The notes below the pieces were generated by a model. The model did no database searches and was not told where the DNA came from. It worked only from the letters and a program-made list of their open reading frames with translations. Position numbers and translations under genes: made by a program. Below, piece by piece: positions 35,631 through 43,176 of a stretch of DNA of 64,000 bases (position 1 is its first letter; every line of letters starts with the position of its first letter). Source of the DNA: Anaerostipes hadrus ATCC 29173 = JCM 17467 (GTDB lineage: Bacteria > Bacillota > Clostridia > Lachnospirales > Lachnospiraceae); the NCBI RefSeq assembly GCF_030296915.1, contig NZ_AP028031.1, positions 15,001-79,000 on the forward strand, written 5' to 3'.

Positions 35631-36722
35631 TTAGTTCTCCATGAGTTCATCCGCGAACTGTTTCTGTAAAAGCTGTTGCTCTAACGCATCAAAATCATAA
35701 TCACGCTGCGTAAAGTTATGCATATTGCTCTGGTTGTTATTGTTAGCGAAAGTCTTTGGTGCTTTCTGCCGGATATGGAAGTTTTTCGCATCTTCCAATG
35801 TTACGATGTGGTTATCTTTCCAGTGCTTTAAGATCGTATCTGCATATGGAAAACTAGGTTTGTTGATCGCATTGATCGTACGATTACAAGCTTCAATGAT
35901 CAGTGCAAGATCAAAACCATCAGTTTCAAGCCATCGTTTCATATATTCTTCCTGAACAGGGGCTGGATTCTGATTTAATCCAAATGCACGCATGATAGAA
36001 TAATATTCCTTACGAAAATTCTTGCTGTATGCTTTCGCTTCTTCAGGAGTTTTGATATTTGCTTCGTACCAGTTGATCGCTACAGACTGCATATAACGGA
36101 AACTCTTCTTACCATTTGATACACAATGCTCTACAAGATATTCGATCAATTCACATGACATTCTAAGATCTTCATACATGTAAAGTAAAGTGTTCATATC
36201 CGTACAAGTTAATGGCTTTCCTAAGAACATCTCACATACGTAGAGAAGATAAGAAAAACGCTCATCTTCGCTCTTACGCTGAAGTTCTGCAGGAGAAAGC
36301 GTCTTCATGGCAGGAATCGGTTCAGCACCAGTGATCGTCTGATCCTTCACAGTAGTCTTAGAAGTTGCTGAAGAAGTAGCTTGGGCTGTGTCTTCTTGTT
36401 TTGTAGTCTGTGCAGGAGAATGTGGATTGCCACTGACAGGGAGAAGCTCTATAAAACTGATCTCGCCGTCTTTAAGCTCCATGCGTAAGAGGGATTCTTT
36501 CTCCCAGTATTTTAACGCACGAGTAACATCACGCTCCGTAAGTTCCAGTACATCTGCAAGACAAGGAATGCTGAAGTTTGCACCGTCAGAAACCATACGC
36601 AGAAGATAAATATACACTTTGATGTATTCACCGTTCGCACGGATCATATAATTATCAACAAATGCGTTTGGAAGCAGCGTTCCACCGGTTGGATATGTGG
36701 TTGTTACTTTAATGTAATTCAT
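35631..36722 (-). CDS. DnaD/DnaB-domain replication initiation protein
   Basis: 363 aa. An N-terminal winged-helix domain (about 15-90, TERDVTRALKYWEKE) is followed by a Pro/Thr/Ala linker (about 105-150) and a DnaD-type C-terminal domain (about 160-300). That domain ends with a YxxxIxxxW-like stretch (YADTILKHWKDN). Such proteins recruit the helicase-loader complex to DnaA-bound DNA. ATG 36722 follows AAGGAGAG. A longer frame from 36848 lacks a site and would run through the promoter, so I reject it. Co-transcribed with the dnaI-like gene. A DnaA-box cluster lies just upstream. Confidence 0.87.
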   Translation of the reverse strand: MNYIKVTTTYPTGGTLLPNAFVDNYMIRANGEYIKVYIYLLRMVSDGANFSIPCLADVLELTERDVTRALKYWEKESLLRMELKDGEISFIELLPVSGNPHSPAQTTKQEDTAQATSSATSKTTVKDQTITGAEPIPAMKTLSPAELQRKSEDERFSYLLYVCEMFLGKPLTCTDMNTLLYMYEDLRMSCELIEYLVEHCVSNGKKSFRYMQSVAINWYEANIKTPEEAKAYSKNFRKEYYSIMRAFGLNQNPAPVQEEYMKRWLETDGFDLALIIEACNRTINAINKPSFPYADTILKHWKDNHIVTLEDAKNFHIRQKAPKTFANNNNQSNMHNFTQRDYDFDALEQQLLQKQFADELMEN

Positions 36723-36756
36723 GGCAATCTCTCCTTCTTTTATTATCGTTAATCTG

Positions 36757-36785
36757 ACTATAACGCAGATTGGAGAAATTGTAAA
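36757..36785 (-). promoter_or_regulatory. SigA promoter of the dnaD-dnaI operon
   Basis: Minus strand: -35 TTTACA (36780-36785), 17-nt spacer, -10 TATAGT (36757-36762). The nearest DnaA-like box begins 8 nt upstream of the -35. Confidence 0.8.
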
Positions 36786-36807
36786 TACCAGGGAAATCCA
36801 CACCCTG

Positions 36808-36839
36808 ATTGTGTACAAGTCTGTGGATAATGTGGATAA
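36808..36839. repeat. 32-bp direct repeat, copy 1 (contains two DnaA boxes)
   Basis: Identical over 32 bp to 36938-36969. Each copy carries TTGTGTACAAGT followed by two abutting DnaA boxes. Copy-to-copy spacing is 130 bp. Confidence 0.92.
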
Positions 36840-36937
36840 TGTGGACAAAAATCGTAAAACAATGGAAATAAGCCATTTACATAGAGTTTACAATTGTGGA
36901 AAAGGACAAAAGAAATCCACAGATTTGTTTATCAACA

Positions 36938-36969
36938 ATTGTGTACAAGTCTGTGGATAATGTGGATAA
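36938..36969. repeat. 32-bp direct repeat, copy 2 (contains two DnaA boxes)
   Basis: Identical to 36808-36839. It abuts the murC stop codon (36970-36972). Confidence 0.92.
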
Positions 36970-38361
36970 CTATCTATTTACGAGTGAATTTCCGATAGAA
37001 TCGACGTTTCCGGCCCCCATAGTTATCAACAGATCATTTTTTTTGCAATTTTTTAAAATAAATTTTTCAATGTCATCAAATTCCTTAATATAGTGTACAT
37101 CTACATCATAATCAGCCATGCGGTCCACGATATCTTTGGAACTTACGATACCAGTATCTTTTTCTCTGGCAGCATAGATGTCAGTGACGATCACGTGGTC
37201 ACAGAGGCTTAATGCCTTTGCAAAGTCATCAAGGAATGCAATTGTTCTGGAATAAGTATGAGGCTGGAATACACACCATAATTCGTTATGTGGATAATTC
37301 TTAGCAGATTCCAGAGTTGCATGGATCTCTGTTGGATGATGCGCATAGTCATCAACAACGGTGAAGTCGTTGCATGTGCCTTTTAGTTCAAAACGACGTT
37401 TGGCGCCAGTGAATCCAAGAAGTCCTTTCTTCATTGTATCAACATCAATGCCGATACGTTTTGCAGCAGCAATGGCAGCTAGTGCATTCTTCACGTTATG
37501 TTCTCCATTGACATTTAACTGGATATGGTCAATAAATTCTCCTTTATAGTAATAATCGAAACGAGCATGTCCAAATGCATCATACCCGATGTTCTTTGCA
37601 CAATAGTCATAAGAATCATTTTCTAATCCAAAAGTTGCATATTCTGCCTTTAATCCGTCCACAATATAATCAATGTTCTCAATTTCACCGTTGATGATCA
37701 GATAACCATAATCAGGAAGTTTGTGGGCAAATTCACGGAAAGAATGGCGGATATCATCAAGATCCTTAAAGAAGTCCATGTGATCTTCTTCAATATTGAG
37801 GATAATACTGATCTTAGGGAAGAATTCTAAGAAACTGTTTGTGTATTCACATGCTTCAGTTACGAATGTCTCGGAATGTCCGACACGGATATTCCCATTG
37901 ATCGCATCAAGAATTCCACCAACGCTGATCGTAGGATCTGTGTTACCAGCAAGTAAAATATAAGATAACATAGAAGTTGTTGTTGTCTTACCGTGAGTTC
38001 CAGATACGGCGATCGCATTCTGATAATTATGCATCATCTGACCAAGCAGTGTAGCACGTTTCATGACAGGAATGTTACGGCGGATGGCTTCTTTATATTC
38101 TTCGTTGGTATCGAAGTTGATCGCTGCTGTGTATACAACAAGATCGATATCATCTGTAATGTTATCAGCAGTCTGGCTGAGATAAACCTTTGCGCCTTTA
38201 TCTTCTAAGTGTTTGATGATATCGGAAGTATGGATATCGGATCCAGAAATCGAAAAGCCCTCTTTGATAAGGATCTCAGCAAGACCGCTCATGCTGATTC
38301 CTCCGATCCCCATAAAATGAATATGAATTGGTTTATTAAAATCTATCTGATACATTTTCAT
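36970..38361 (-). CDS. murC: UDP-N-acetylmuramate-L-alanine ligase
   Basis: Adds L-Ala to UDP-MurNAc, the first step of the stem peptide, in the cytoplasm. The 463 residues start with the nucleotide-binding MGIGGISMSGLAEIL. The P-loop is SGTHGKTTTT, a DDYAHHPTEI motif lies in the middle, and a Mur ligase C-terminal domain ends with VTMGAGN. It has its own promoter. The DnaA-box cluster lies directly after its stop, so murC and dnaD are tandem on the minus strand with the cluster between them. Confidence 0.97.
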   Translation of the reverse strand: MKMYQIDFNKPIHIHFMGIGGISMSGLAEILIKEGFSISGSDIHTSDIIKHLEDKGAKVYLSQTADNITDDIDLVVYTAAINFDTNEEYKEAIRRNIPVMKRATLLGQMMHNYQNAIAVSGTHGKTTTTSMLSYILLAGNTDPTISVGGILDAINGNIRVGHSETFVTEACEYTNSFLEFFPKISIILNIEEDHMDFFKDLDDIRHSFREFAHKLPDYGYLIINGEIENIDYIVDGLKAEYATFGLENDSYDYCAKNIGYDAFGHARFDYYYKGEFIDHIQLNVNGEHNVKNALAAIAAAKRIGIDVDTMKKGLLGFTGAKRRFELKGTCNDFTVVDDYAHHPTEIHATLESAKNYPHNELWCVFQPHTYSRTIAFLDDFAKALSLCDHVIVTDIYAAREKDTGIVSSKDIVDRMADYDVDVHYIKEFDDIEKFILKNCKKNDLLITMGAGNVDSIGNSLVNR

Positions 38362-38405
38362 GTGCCCTTTCTTTCAATCGTTGATATAGTTTCATTGTTT
38401 TCCTT

Positions 38406-38434
38406 ATTATAAGTCACCGCAACTAATCTTGCAA
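38406..38434 (-). promoter_or_regulatory. SigA promoter of murC
   Basis: Minus strand: -35 TTGCAA (38429-38434), 17-nt spacer, -10 TATAAT (38406-38411). Confidence 0.82.
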
Positions 38435-38534
38435 GACGGAGATTAAATTGGAAAATATTATATGTACTATAAGAATATGGAGAAAAAAGTAGTAAAATGT
38501 CATAATAAAAAAGCTGATAAAAAACAAGTTTTTG

Positions 38535-38563
38535 TTCACATTTGCTGAAAATAGTGTTATAAT
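38535..38563 (+). promoter_or_regulatory. SigA promoter of spoVG
   Basis: -35 TTCACA (38535-38540), 17-nt spacer, -10 TATAAT (38558-38563). It predicts a 5' UTR of about 90 nt. In Bacillus spoVG uses SigH, but no SigH signature was evident here. Confidence 0.75.
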
Positions 38564-38590
38564 AAAAATTAGCATATACGGTCTAAGAGA

Positions 38591-38602
38591 AAGAAGAAGT
38601 TA
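38591..38602 (+). other. 5' UTR half of a 12-bp inverted repeat flanking spoVG
   Basis: AAGAAGAAGTTA in the spoVG leader is perfectly complementary to TAACTTCTTCTT at 38962-38973, just after the stop codon. The two UTRs of the mRNA could pair. The sequence is purine-rich, so chance is possible. Confidence 0.4.
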
Positions 38603-38662
38603 CCAGAGCCTGACCGGAGAGCGAATTTTAGCTATATTATTAGAAACTAGGAGGATGACAAC

Positions 38663-38950
38663 ATGCAAATAACTGATGTACGTATTAGAAAAGTGGCCAA
38701 AGAAGGTAAGATGAAAGCTGTTGTGTCAATCACAATCGATAATGAATTTGTGGTACATGATATTAAAGTAATCGAAGGGGAGAAAGGTCTGTTTATTGCA
38801 ATGCCAAGCCGAAAAGCTGCAGATGGTGAATATAGAGACATTGCACATCCGATCAATTCTGATACAAGAAATATGATCCAGACTTTAATTTTAGAACAAT
38901 ATGAAGCAATGAATCTGGGGGATATTGACGCAACAGCGCCAGAAGTCTAA
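38663..38950 (+). CDS. spoVG: Septation regulator SpoVG
   Basis: A small nucleic-acid-binding global regulator conserved in Bacillota. [31 protein letters not shown] and [10 protein letters not shown] are diagnostic. The 95-aa length is normal. The ATG has an AGGAGG site. In other Bacillota SpoVG affects septation, virulence and sporulation, and binds DNA and RNA. A terminator follows. Confidence 0.96.
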   Translation: MQITDVRIRKVAKEGKMKAVVSITIDNEFVVHDIKVIEGEKGLFIAMPSRKAADGEYRDIAHPINSDTRNMIQTLILEQYEAMNLGDIDATAPEV

Positions 38951-38987
38951 GATTAAGAGAATAACTTCTTCTTCAAAGTGTAGAAAA

Positions 38988-39019
38988 AGAATCGGGTATT
39001 GACCACCTGGTTCTTTTTT
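38988..39019 (+). terminator. Terminator after spoVG
   Basis: Stem AGAATCGGGT/ACCTGGTTCT with two G-U pairs, then six T. Its loop contains the TTGACC that is the likely -35 of the next gene. Confidence 0.8.
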
Positions 39020-39029
39020 CTGTTATAAT
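38999..39029 (+). promoter_or_regulatory. Possible promoter of the DUF951 gene, overlapping the terminator
   Basis: TTGACC (38999-39004) and TATAAT (39024-39029) with a 19-nt spacer, longer than ideal. The -35 sits in the loop of the spoVG terminator. Confidence 0.5.
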
Positions 39030-39075
39030 CAGAACTATAGTGTAAAAGATAGATCAGAACAAGGAGGTTTGATGG

Positions 39076-39267
39076 ATGGAATTTCAGATCGGAGATATTG
39101 TCAAATTAAAAAAAGCACATCCTTGCGGTATAAATGAATGGGAGATTCTGAGAGTGGGAATGGATTTTCGTTTAAAATGTGTTGGATGTGGCAGACAGGT
39201 GATGGTGCCAAGAAAGATGGTTGAAAAAAATTTTAGAGGATTTATAAAAAAAGCTTGCCAAGATTAG
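39076..39267 (+). CDS. DUF951 protein
   Basis: A 63-aa protein with the DUF951 pattern: FQIGDIVKLKKAHPCG, NEWEILRVGMDFRLKC, CGRQVMVPR. The Cys residues (positions 16, 36, 39) may bind a metal. The family sits near rpsF or ychF in many Bacillota and probably acts near translation or nucleic acids, but the function is not established. Strong AAGGAGG site. Confidence 0.9.
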   Translation: MEFQIGDIVKLKKAHPCGINEWEILRVGMDFRLKCVGCGRQVMVPRKMVEKNFRGFIKKACQD

Positions 39268-39312
39268 AAGTTTATGATAAAGTAATTATTCGTGGTATAT
39301 AAAAATATCCTT

Positions 39313-39333
39313 GCTCTTTCACGAAGAAAGAGC
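39313..39333 (+). other. Leader hairpin before rpsF
   Basis: Stem GCTCTTTC/GAAAGAGC (39313-39320, 39326-39333) lies just before the GGAGGTG of rpsF. It sits where Bacillota S6:S18 leader RNAs are found, though I cannot confirm the protein-binding motif. Confidence 0.4.
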
Positions 39334-39359
39334 CACTAGACCAAAAGGAGGTGCAAGTA

Positions 39360-39647
39360 ATGATGAAATATGAATTAGCATTAGTTTTAAGTGCAAAGAT
39401 CGAAGACGAAGAACGTGCAGCTATGGTTGAAAAAGTTCAGGCAATGATTACTACAGCAGGTGCTGCGATCACTAACGTCGATGAATGGGGTAAGAAACAG
39501 TTAGCTTACGAAATTCAGAAGATGAAAGAAGGATACTACTATTTCATCCAGTTCGAAGGCGAAACTACAGTTCCAGCAGAACTTGAAGAGAGACTTCGTA
39601 TTGAGGAAACTGTATTACGTTTCTTATGCGTTAAACAGGATGCGTAA
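39360..39647 (+). CDS. rpsF: 30S ribosomal protein S6
   Basis: 95 aa. MKYELALVLSAKI, WGKKQLAYEI and YYFIQFEG are typical of S6. The ATG at 39360 or the adjacent ATG at 39363 follows AAAGGAGGTG. An earlier in-frame GTG at 39351 overlaps that site. First gene of the rpsF-ssb-rpsR operon. Confidence 0.96.
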   Translation: MMKYELALVLSAKIEDEERAAMVEKVQAMITTAGAAITNVDEWGKKQLAYEIQKMKEGYYYFIQFEGETTVPAELEERLRIEETVLRFLCVKQDA

Positions 39648-39668
39648 TTAACAGGAGGGATCCGAATA

Positions 39669-40112
39669 ATGAATAAAGTAGTATTAATGGGAAGATTGAC
39701 AAGGGACCCTGATGTAAGATATTCACAAGGTGAGACACCTTTGGCAATCGTCAGATACACGTTAGCAGTAGATAGAAGATTCAAAAGAAACGGTGAACAG
39801 GATGCGGATTTTATTAACTGTGTGGCATTCGGACGCACAGCAGAATTTGCAGAGAAGTATCTAAAACAGGGTACTAAGATGGTTGTTTCTGGAAGAATCC
39901 AGACAGGTAGTTATACAAACCGTGATGGAGTTAAAGTTTACACAACAGAAGTTGTGATCGAAGAGCAGGATTTTGCAGAGAGCAAAGCTACTGCAGCCCA
40001 GAACAGTAATATGGGAGTTCCACAGCCAAGCGCGCCACAGCCTAGTGCCGCAGCAAGCGATGGTTTTATGAATATTCCGGATGGTTTGGAAGAAGAATTA
40101 CCATTTAGTTAA
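39669..40112 (+). CDS. ssb: Single-stranded DNA-binding protein
   Basis: 147 aa. The N-terminal OB fold (MNKVVLMGRLTRDPDVRY...) spans about residues 1-105, followed by a flexible Ala/Pro/Ser/Gln linker. The acidic tip EEELPFS binds partner proteins in replication and repair. It lies between rpsF and rpsR, the standard arrangement. Confidence 0.97.
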   Translation: MNKVVLMGRLTRDPDVRYSQGETPLAIVRYTLAVDRRFKRNGEQDADFINCVAFGRTAEFAEKYLKQGTKMVVSGRIQTGSYTNRDGVKVYTTEVVIEEQDFAESKATAAQNSNMGVPQPSAPQPSAAASDGFMNIPDGLEEELPFS

Positions 40113-40128
40113 ATAGGAGGTAGAAATC

Positions 40129-40383
40129 ATGGCTTATACAAAAGGCGATTCTCCAATGAGAAGAAGAGGCGGACGTAGAAGAAGAAAAGTATGTGCATTC
40201 TGTACAGAAGCCGATGCTGTAATCGATTATAAAGATGTAGCAACATTAAAGAAATACGTATCTGAAAGAGGAAAAATCCTTCCAAGACGTATTACAGGAA
40301 CATGTGCTAAACATCAGAGAGCTGTTACAGGAGCTATTAAGAGAGCTAGACATTTAGCTTTAATGCCATATACAGCTGAATAA
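40129..40383 (+). CDS. rpsR: 30S ribosomal protein S18
   Basis: 84 aa. [17 protein letters not shown] and [16 protein letters not shown] are the S18 signature. The N terminus is Arg-rich. The two CxxC-type Cys and the third Cys suggest the zinc-type (C+) form. Last gene of the operon, followed by a terminator. Confidence 0.97.
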   Translation: MAYTKGDSPMRRRGGRRRRKVCAFCTEADAVIDYKDVATLKKYVSERGKILPRRITGTCAKHQRAVTGAIKRARHLALMPYTAE

Positions 40384-40400
40384 TTTTAAGCAGATAATGA

Positions 40401-40442
40401 AGAGTTATATTGTGACGTATGTTGCGGTATAGCTCTTTTTTT
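40401..40442 (+). terminator. Terminator of the rpsF-ssb-rpsR operon
   Basis: Stem AGAGTTATA/TATAGCTCT (one G-U pair) followed by a T run. Confidence 0.85.
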
Positions 40443-40494
40443 GTATCATAGAAATTCCGATGGAATCCCCTATGATACAAAAAGCCCTCCGGGC
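40441..40494. repeat. Compound hairpin element between rpsR and gdpP
   Basis: An 11-bp perfect outer stem TTGTATCATAG/CTATGATACAA (40441-40451 with 40470-40480) encloses ATTCC/GGAAT. It is followed at once by a GCCC/GGGC hairpin (40484-40494). The 258-nt gap holds this element, the upstream terminator and the gdpP promoter. The multi-stem design looks like a dispersed structured repeat rather than a simple terminator. Confidence 0.5.
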
Positions 40495-40576
40495 AAGATC
40501 GCACTGCGACAGACATGTCAAAATAATTAAGAAAATTGCGTAAATTGAACAAATATCTCGCTTTCGTTAAATATAA

Positions 40577-40605
40577 TGTACAAATTCATGCAATTGAGTT
40601 ATAAT
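40577..40605 (+). promoter_or_regulatory. SigA promoter of gdpP
   Basis: -35 TGTACA (40577-40582), 17-nt spacer, -10 TATAAT (40600-40605). Confidence 0.7.
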
Positions 40606-40641
40606 AAAGGATAATTGTAAGAATCAAATCAGGAGAAAAAA

Positions 40642-42717
40642 ATGGACATTATGAAGAAAACAAAGATAGAACAGTATCTTCAAGGACCATTATGGGCATT
40701 GCTTATTCTGGCTTTTGTAGACATTGTGTTCTTTTTCTTGGATATTCGATGTGGAGTGATCTTAGCGGTCTCACTAGTCGTATTTTTAGTTGTTCAGATG
40801 ATCATTTATTCCCGAAGCAAACAAGAGATCATCAAAGAATGTATGGATTTTATGTTTGAGCAGAGTCAGGTGCAGAATTATTTGTTACAACAGCTTCCTG
40901 TTCCGTATGCACTGCTTGATGGGAATGGAATGATCATATGGTCAAATGATGCATTTCATAAAATTGTGGGAGAGAACCGAGGAAAGTCATTGCAACAGAT
41001 TTTTCCGAACCTGAACCGTAATCTGCTTCCGTCGGATGTGATGCACTCTATTTCTCATATTGAATATAAAAAGAAATGCAAAGAGGGAGATAAGGAAAAA
41101 GAACAGACGCTATTCTATAAAGTAGAGATGAATCGTATTCGTGTAGAAGATTTCTCTGATGAGAATGATAACAGTTGTTCTAGACAGATGCTTAAGGACA
41201 ACGATCTGATCGCAGTATATTTTTTTGATCAGACATTACTTAAGAAATATATGGAACAAAATGAGAATCAGAGAATGGTCATTGGTTTAATCTATATTGA
41301 TAATTACGAAGAAATCCTTGATGATATTGATGCGGTGAAACGATCTATGCTGATCGCAGTGGCAGATCGTAAGATCAACAAATTTATCCAGAATGTCTCT
41401 GGGGTTGTGAAGAGAACAGAGAGAGATAAATATTTTGTTGTATTTGAACAGAAATATTTGGACAAGATCAAAGAAAACAAATTCTCGATTCTTGATGAGA
41501 TCAAGACGATCAATCTTGGGAATTCTATGCATATGACATTAAGCATCAGTTTTGGAATTAATGGAAATACGTATCAGGAAAACTATGAAGCAGCCTGTGC
41601 AGGTATGGATCTGGCATTAGGACGTGGTGGTGATCAGGCAGTGATCAAGGATGGGGAAGATATTTCCTATTATGGTGGCAATTGTGAGGTTATGGAACGT
41701 ACCACACGAGTCAAAGCACGAGTTAAAGCGCATGCGTTAAAAGAACTTCTTGAATCAAAGGAAAAGGTCGTGATCATGGCACATAAGATTCCGGATCCAG
41801 ATGCGATCGGTGCAGCTGTTGGTCTGTACAGACTTGGACTTTCTTTGGGAAGAAAGGCACATATCGTTATGAATGAAGTAACGATCTCTGTCCGTGCGAT
41901 GGTTGATGAATTAAATAAAAGTGGTATTTATGATGAAGATATGTTCATTGATAACGAACAAGCAATTGAGATCACAGATGAAAACACGTTATTGATCGTA
42001 GTGGATGTAAATCATGCAAATTATACAGAATGTGAACAGTTATTAAGTCAGACAAAGACAACGGTGATCTTAGATCATCATCGAAAGAATAAAGATATGA
42101 TCAAGAATCCGGTACTTTCATATGTAGAGCCATATGCGTCTTCTACATGTGAATTGGTAGCAGAGATTCTTCAATATGTAGATTCAAAACCAAAGTTAGA
42201 GCCAATGGAAGCGAATGCCATGTATTATGGAATGCTTGTAGATACGGACAATTTTGTGAATAAAACAGGTGTCAGAACATTTGAGGCAGCGGCATATCTA
42301 AAGAGAAATGGAGCTGATCTTACAAAGGTAAGAAAGATGTCAAGAGAAAGCATGGAAACTTACAGAATCCGTGCGAAAGCGATCAGTGAAGCAGAGATCT
42401 TATATGGCAGGTTCGCGATCGCAACACTGGTAGGAATCGGTGTGGACAGCCCTACTGTTATTGGCGCACAGGTAGCGAATGAATTACTTGATATTGATGG
42501 AATTGAAGCATCTTTTGTATTAACAGGTGTTCATGAGAGAGTCTATATCAGTGCAAGATCGATCGATGAAGTGAATGTCCAGAAGATCATGGAAGAATTC
42601 GGAGGCGGCGGACATTTGACAGTTGCAGGTGCACAGCTTGTCGATGTATCATTAGAAGAAGCCAAGAATATTATTCATGAGACATTACGATACTTGATAT
42701 CAAAAGGAGAGATATAA
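40642..42717 (+). CDS. gdpP: Cyclic-di-AMP phosphodiesterase GdpP (YybT)
   Basis: Hydrolyses c-di-AMP, controlling osmolyte uptake and wall homeostasis. The 691 residues run as two N-terminal transmembrane helices (about 13-55), a PAS-like domain (about 75-145), a degenerate GGDEF domain (about 210-335), and a DHH/DHHA1 module. The module has PDPDAIGAA, VVDVNH, LDHHRKN (DHH 478-480) and GGGGHLTVAG. The ATG has an AGGAGAAAAAA site. It stands before rplI and dnaB as in Bacillus. Confidence 0.96.
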   Translation: MDIMKKTKIEQYLQGPLWALLILAFVDIVFFFLDIRCGVILAVSLVVFLVVQMIIYSRSKQEIIKECMDFMFEQSQVQNYLLQQLPVPYALLDGNGMIIWSNDAFHKIVGENRGKSLQQIFPNLNRNLLPSDVMHSISHIEYKKKCKEGDKEKEQTLFYKVEMNRIRVEDFSDENDNSCSRQMLKDNDLIAVYFFDQTLLKKYMEQNENQRMVIGLIYIDNYEEILDDIDAVKRSMLIAVADRKINKFIQNVSGVVKRTERDKYFVVFEQKYLDKIKENKFSILDEIKTINLGNSMHMTLSISFGINGNTYQENYEAACAGMDLALGRGGDQAVIKDGEDISYYGGNCEVMERTTRVKARVKAHALKELLESKEKVVIMAHKIPDPDAIGAAVGLYRLGLSLGRKAHIVMNEVTISVRAMVDELNKSGIYDEDMFIDNEQAIEITDENTLLIVVDVNHANYTECEQLLSQTKTTVILDHHRKNKDMIKNPVLSYVEPYASSTCELVAEILQYVDSKPKLEPMEANAMYYGMLVDTDNFVNKTGVRTFEAAAYLKRNGADLTKVRKMSRESMETYRIRAKAISEAEILYGRFAIATLVGIGVDSPTVIGAQVANELLDIDGIEASFVLTGVHERVYISARSIDEVNVQKIMEEFGGGGHLTVAGAQLVDVSLEEAKNIIHETLRYLISKGEI

Positions 42718-42720
42718 GCG

Positions 42721-43164
42721 ATGAAAGTTATTTTATTAGAAGATGTAAAATCAGTTGGAAAAAAAGATGAAGTAGTAGAGGTTAACAACGGATATGCAAG
42801 AAATGTATTATTCCGCAAGAATTTAGCAATTGAAGCTACAAATAAAGCATTAAATGATCTAAAATTAAGAAAGGCAAATGATGATAAACTGGCTGCAGAA
42901 GCATTAGCAGATGCCAAAGTTTTAGCAAAAGAGATTGAAGAAAAACAATTGGTATTAAAGATGAAGGTTGGAGAAGGTGGAAGAACATTTGGATCTATTT
43001 CCACAAAAGAAATCGCAGCAGAAGCAAAGAAACAGTTAGGATATGATTTAGATAAGAAAAAAATGCATTGTGAACCAATCAAGAATCTTGGATTCCATGA
43101 TGTTGCGATCAAAGTTCATCCACAGGTAACAGCAACATTAAGAGTTAAAGTAGAAGAAAAATAA
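42721..43164 (+). CDS. rplI: 50S ribosomal protein L9
   Basis: 147 aa. [21 protein letters not shown] and [14 protein letters not shown] are the N-terminal RNA-binding domain. A long connecting helix and the C-terminal domain follow. It begins 3 nt after gdpP. Confidence 0.96.
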   Translation: MKVILLEDVKSVGKKDEVVEVNNGYARNVLFRKNLAIEATNKALNDLKLRKANDDKLAAEALADAKVLAKEIEEKQLVLKMKVGEGGRTFGSISTKEIAAEAKKQLGYDLDKKKMHCEPIKNLGFHDVAIKVHPQVTATLRVKVEEK

Positions 43165-43176
43165 GAGGGCATATTT

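Larger units (their letters stand above)
36794..37031. promoter_or_regulatory. DnaA-box cluster
   Basis: Four perfect boxes (TTATCCACA read on the minus strand) lie at 36822-36830, 36831-36839, 36952-36960 and 36961-36969. Near-consensus boxes are TTGTCCACA (minus, 36840-36848), TTATCAACA (36929-36937 and 37023-37031) and AAATCCACA (36794-36802, 36913-36921). Nine sites in under 240 bp is far above chance. The cluster spans the dnaD-murC intergenic region and the last codons of murC. An AT-rich stretch follows at 37038-37073. Binding by DnaA is inferred from the consensus. Confidence 0.82.

Noticed and set aside
36723-36848. N-terminal extension of the DnaD-domain gene
   Set aside because: It would translate through the SigA promoter and DnaA boxes. 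The ATG at 36722 has AAGGAGAG at good spacing.
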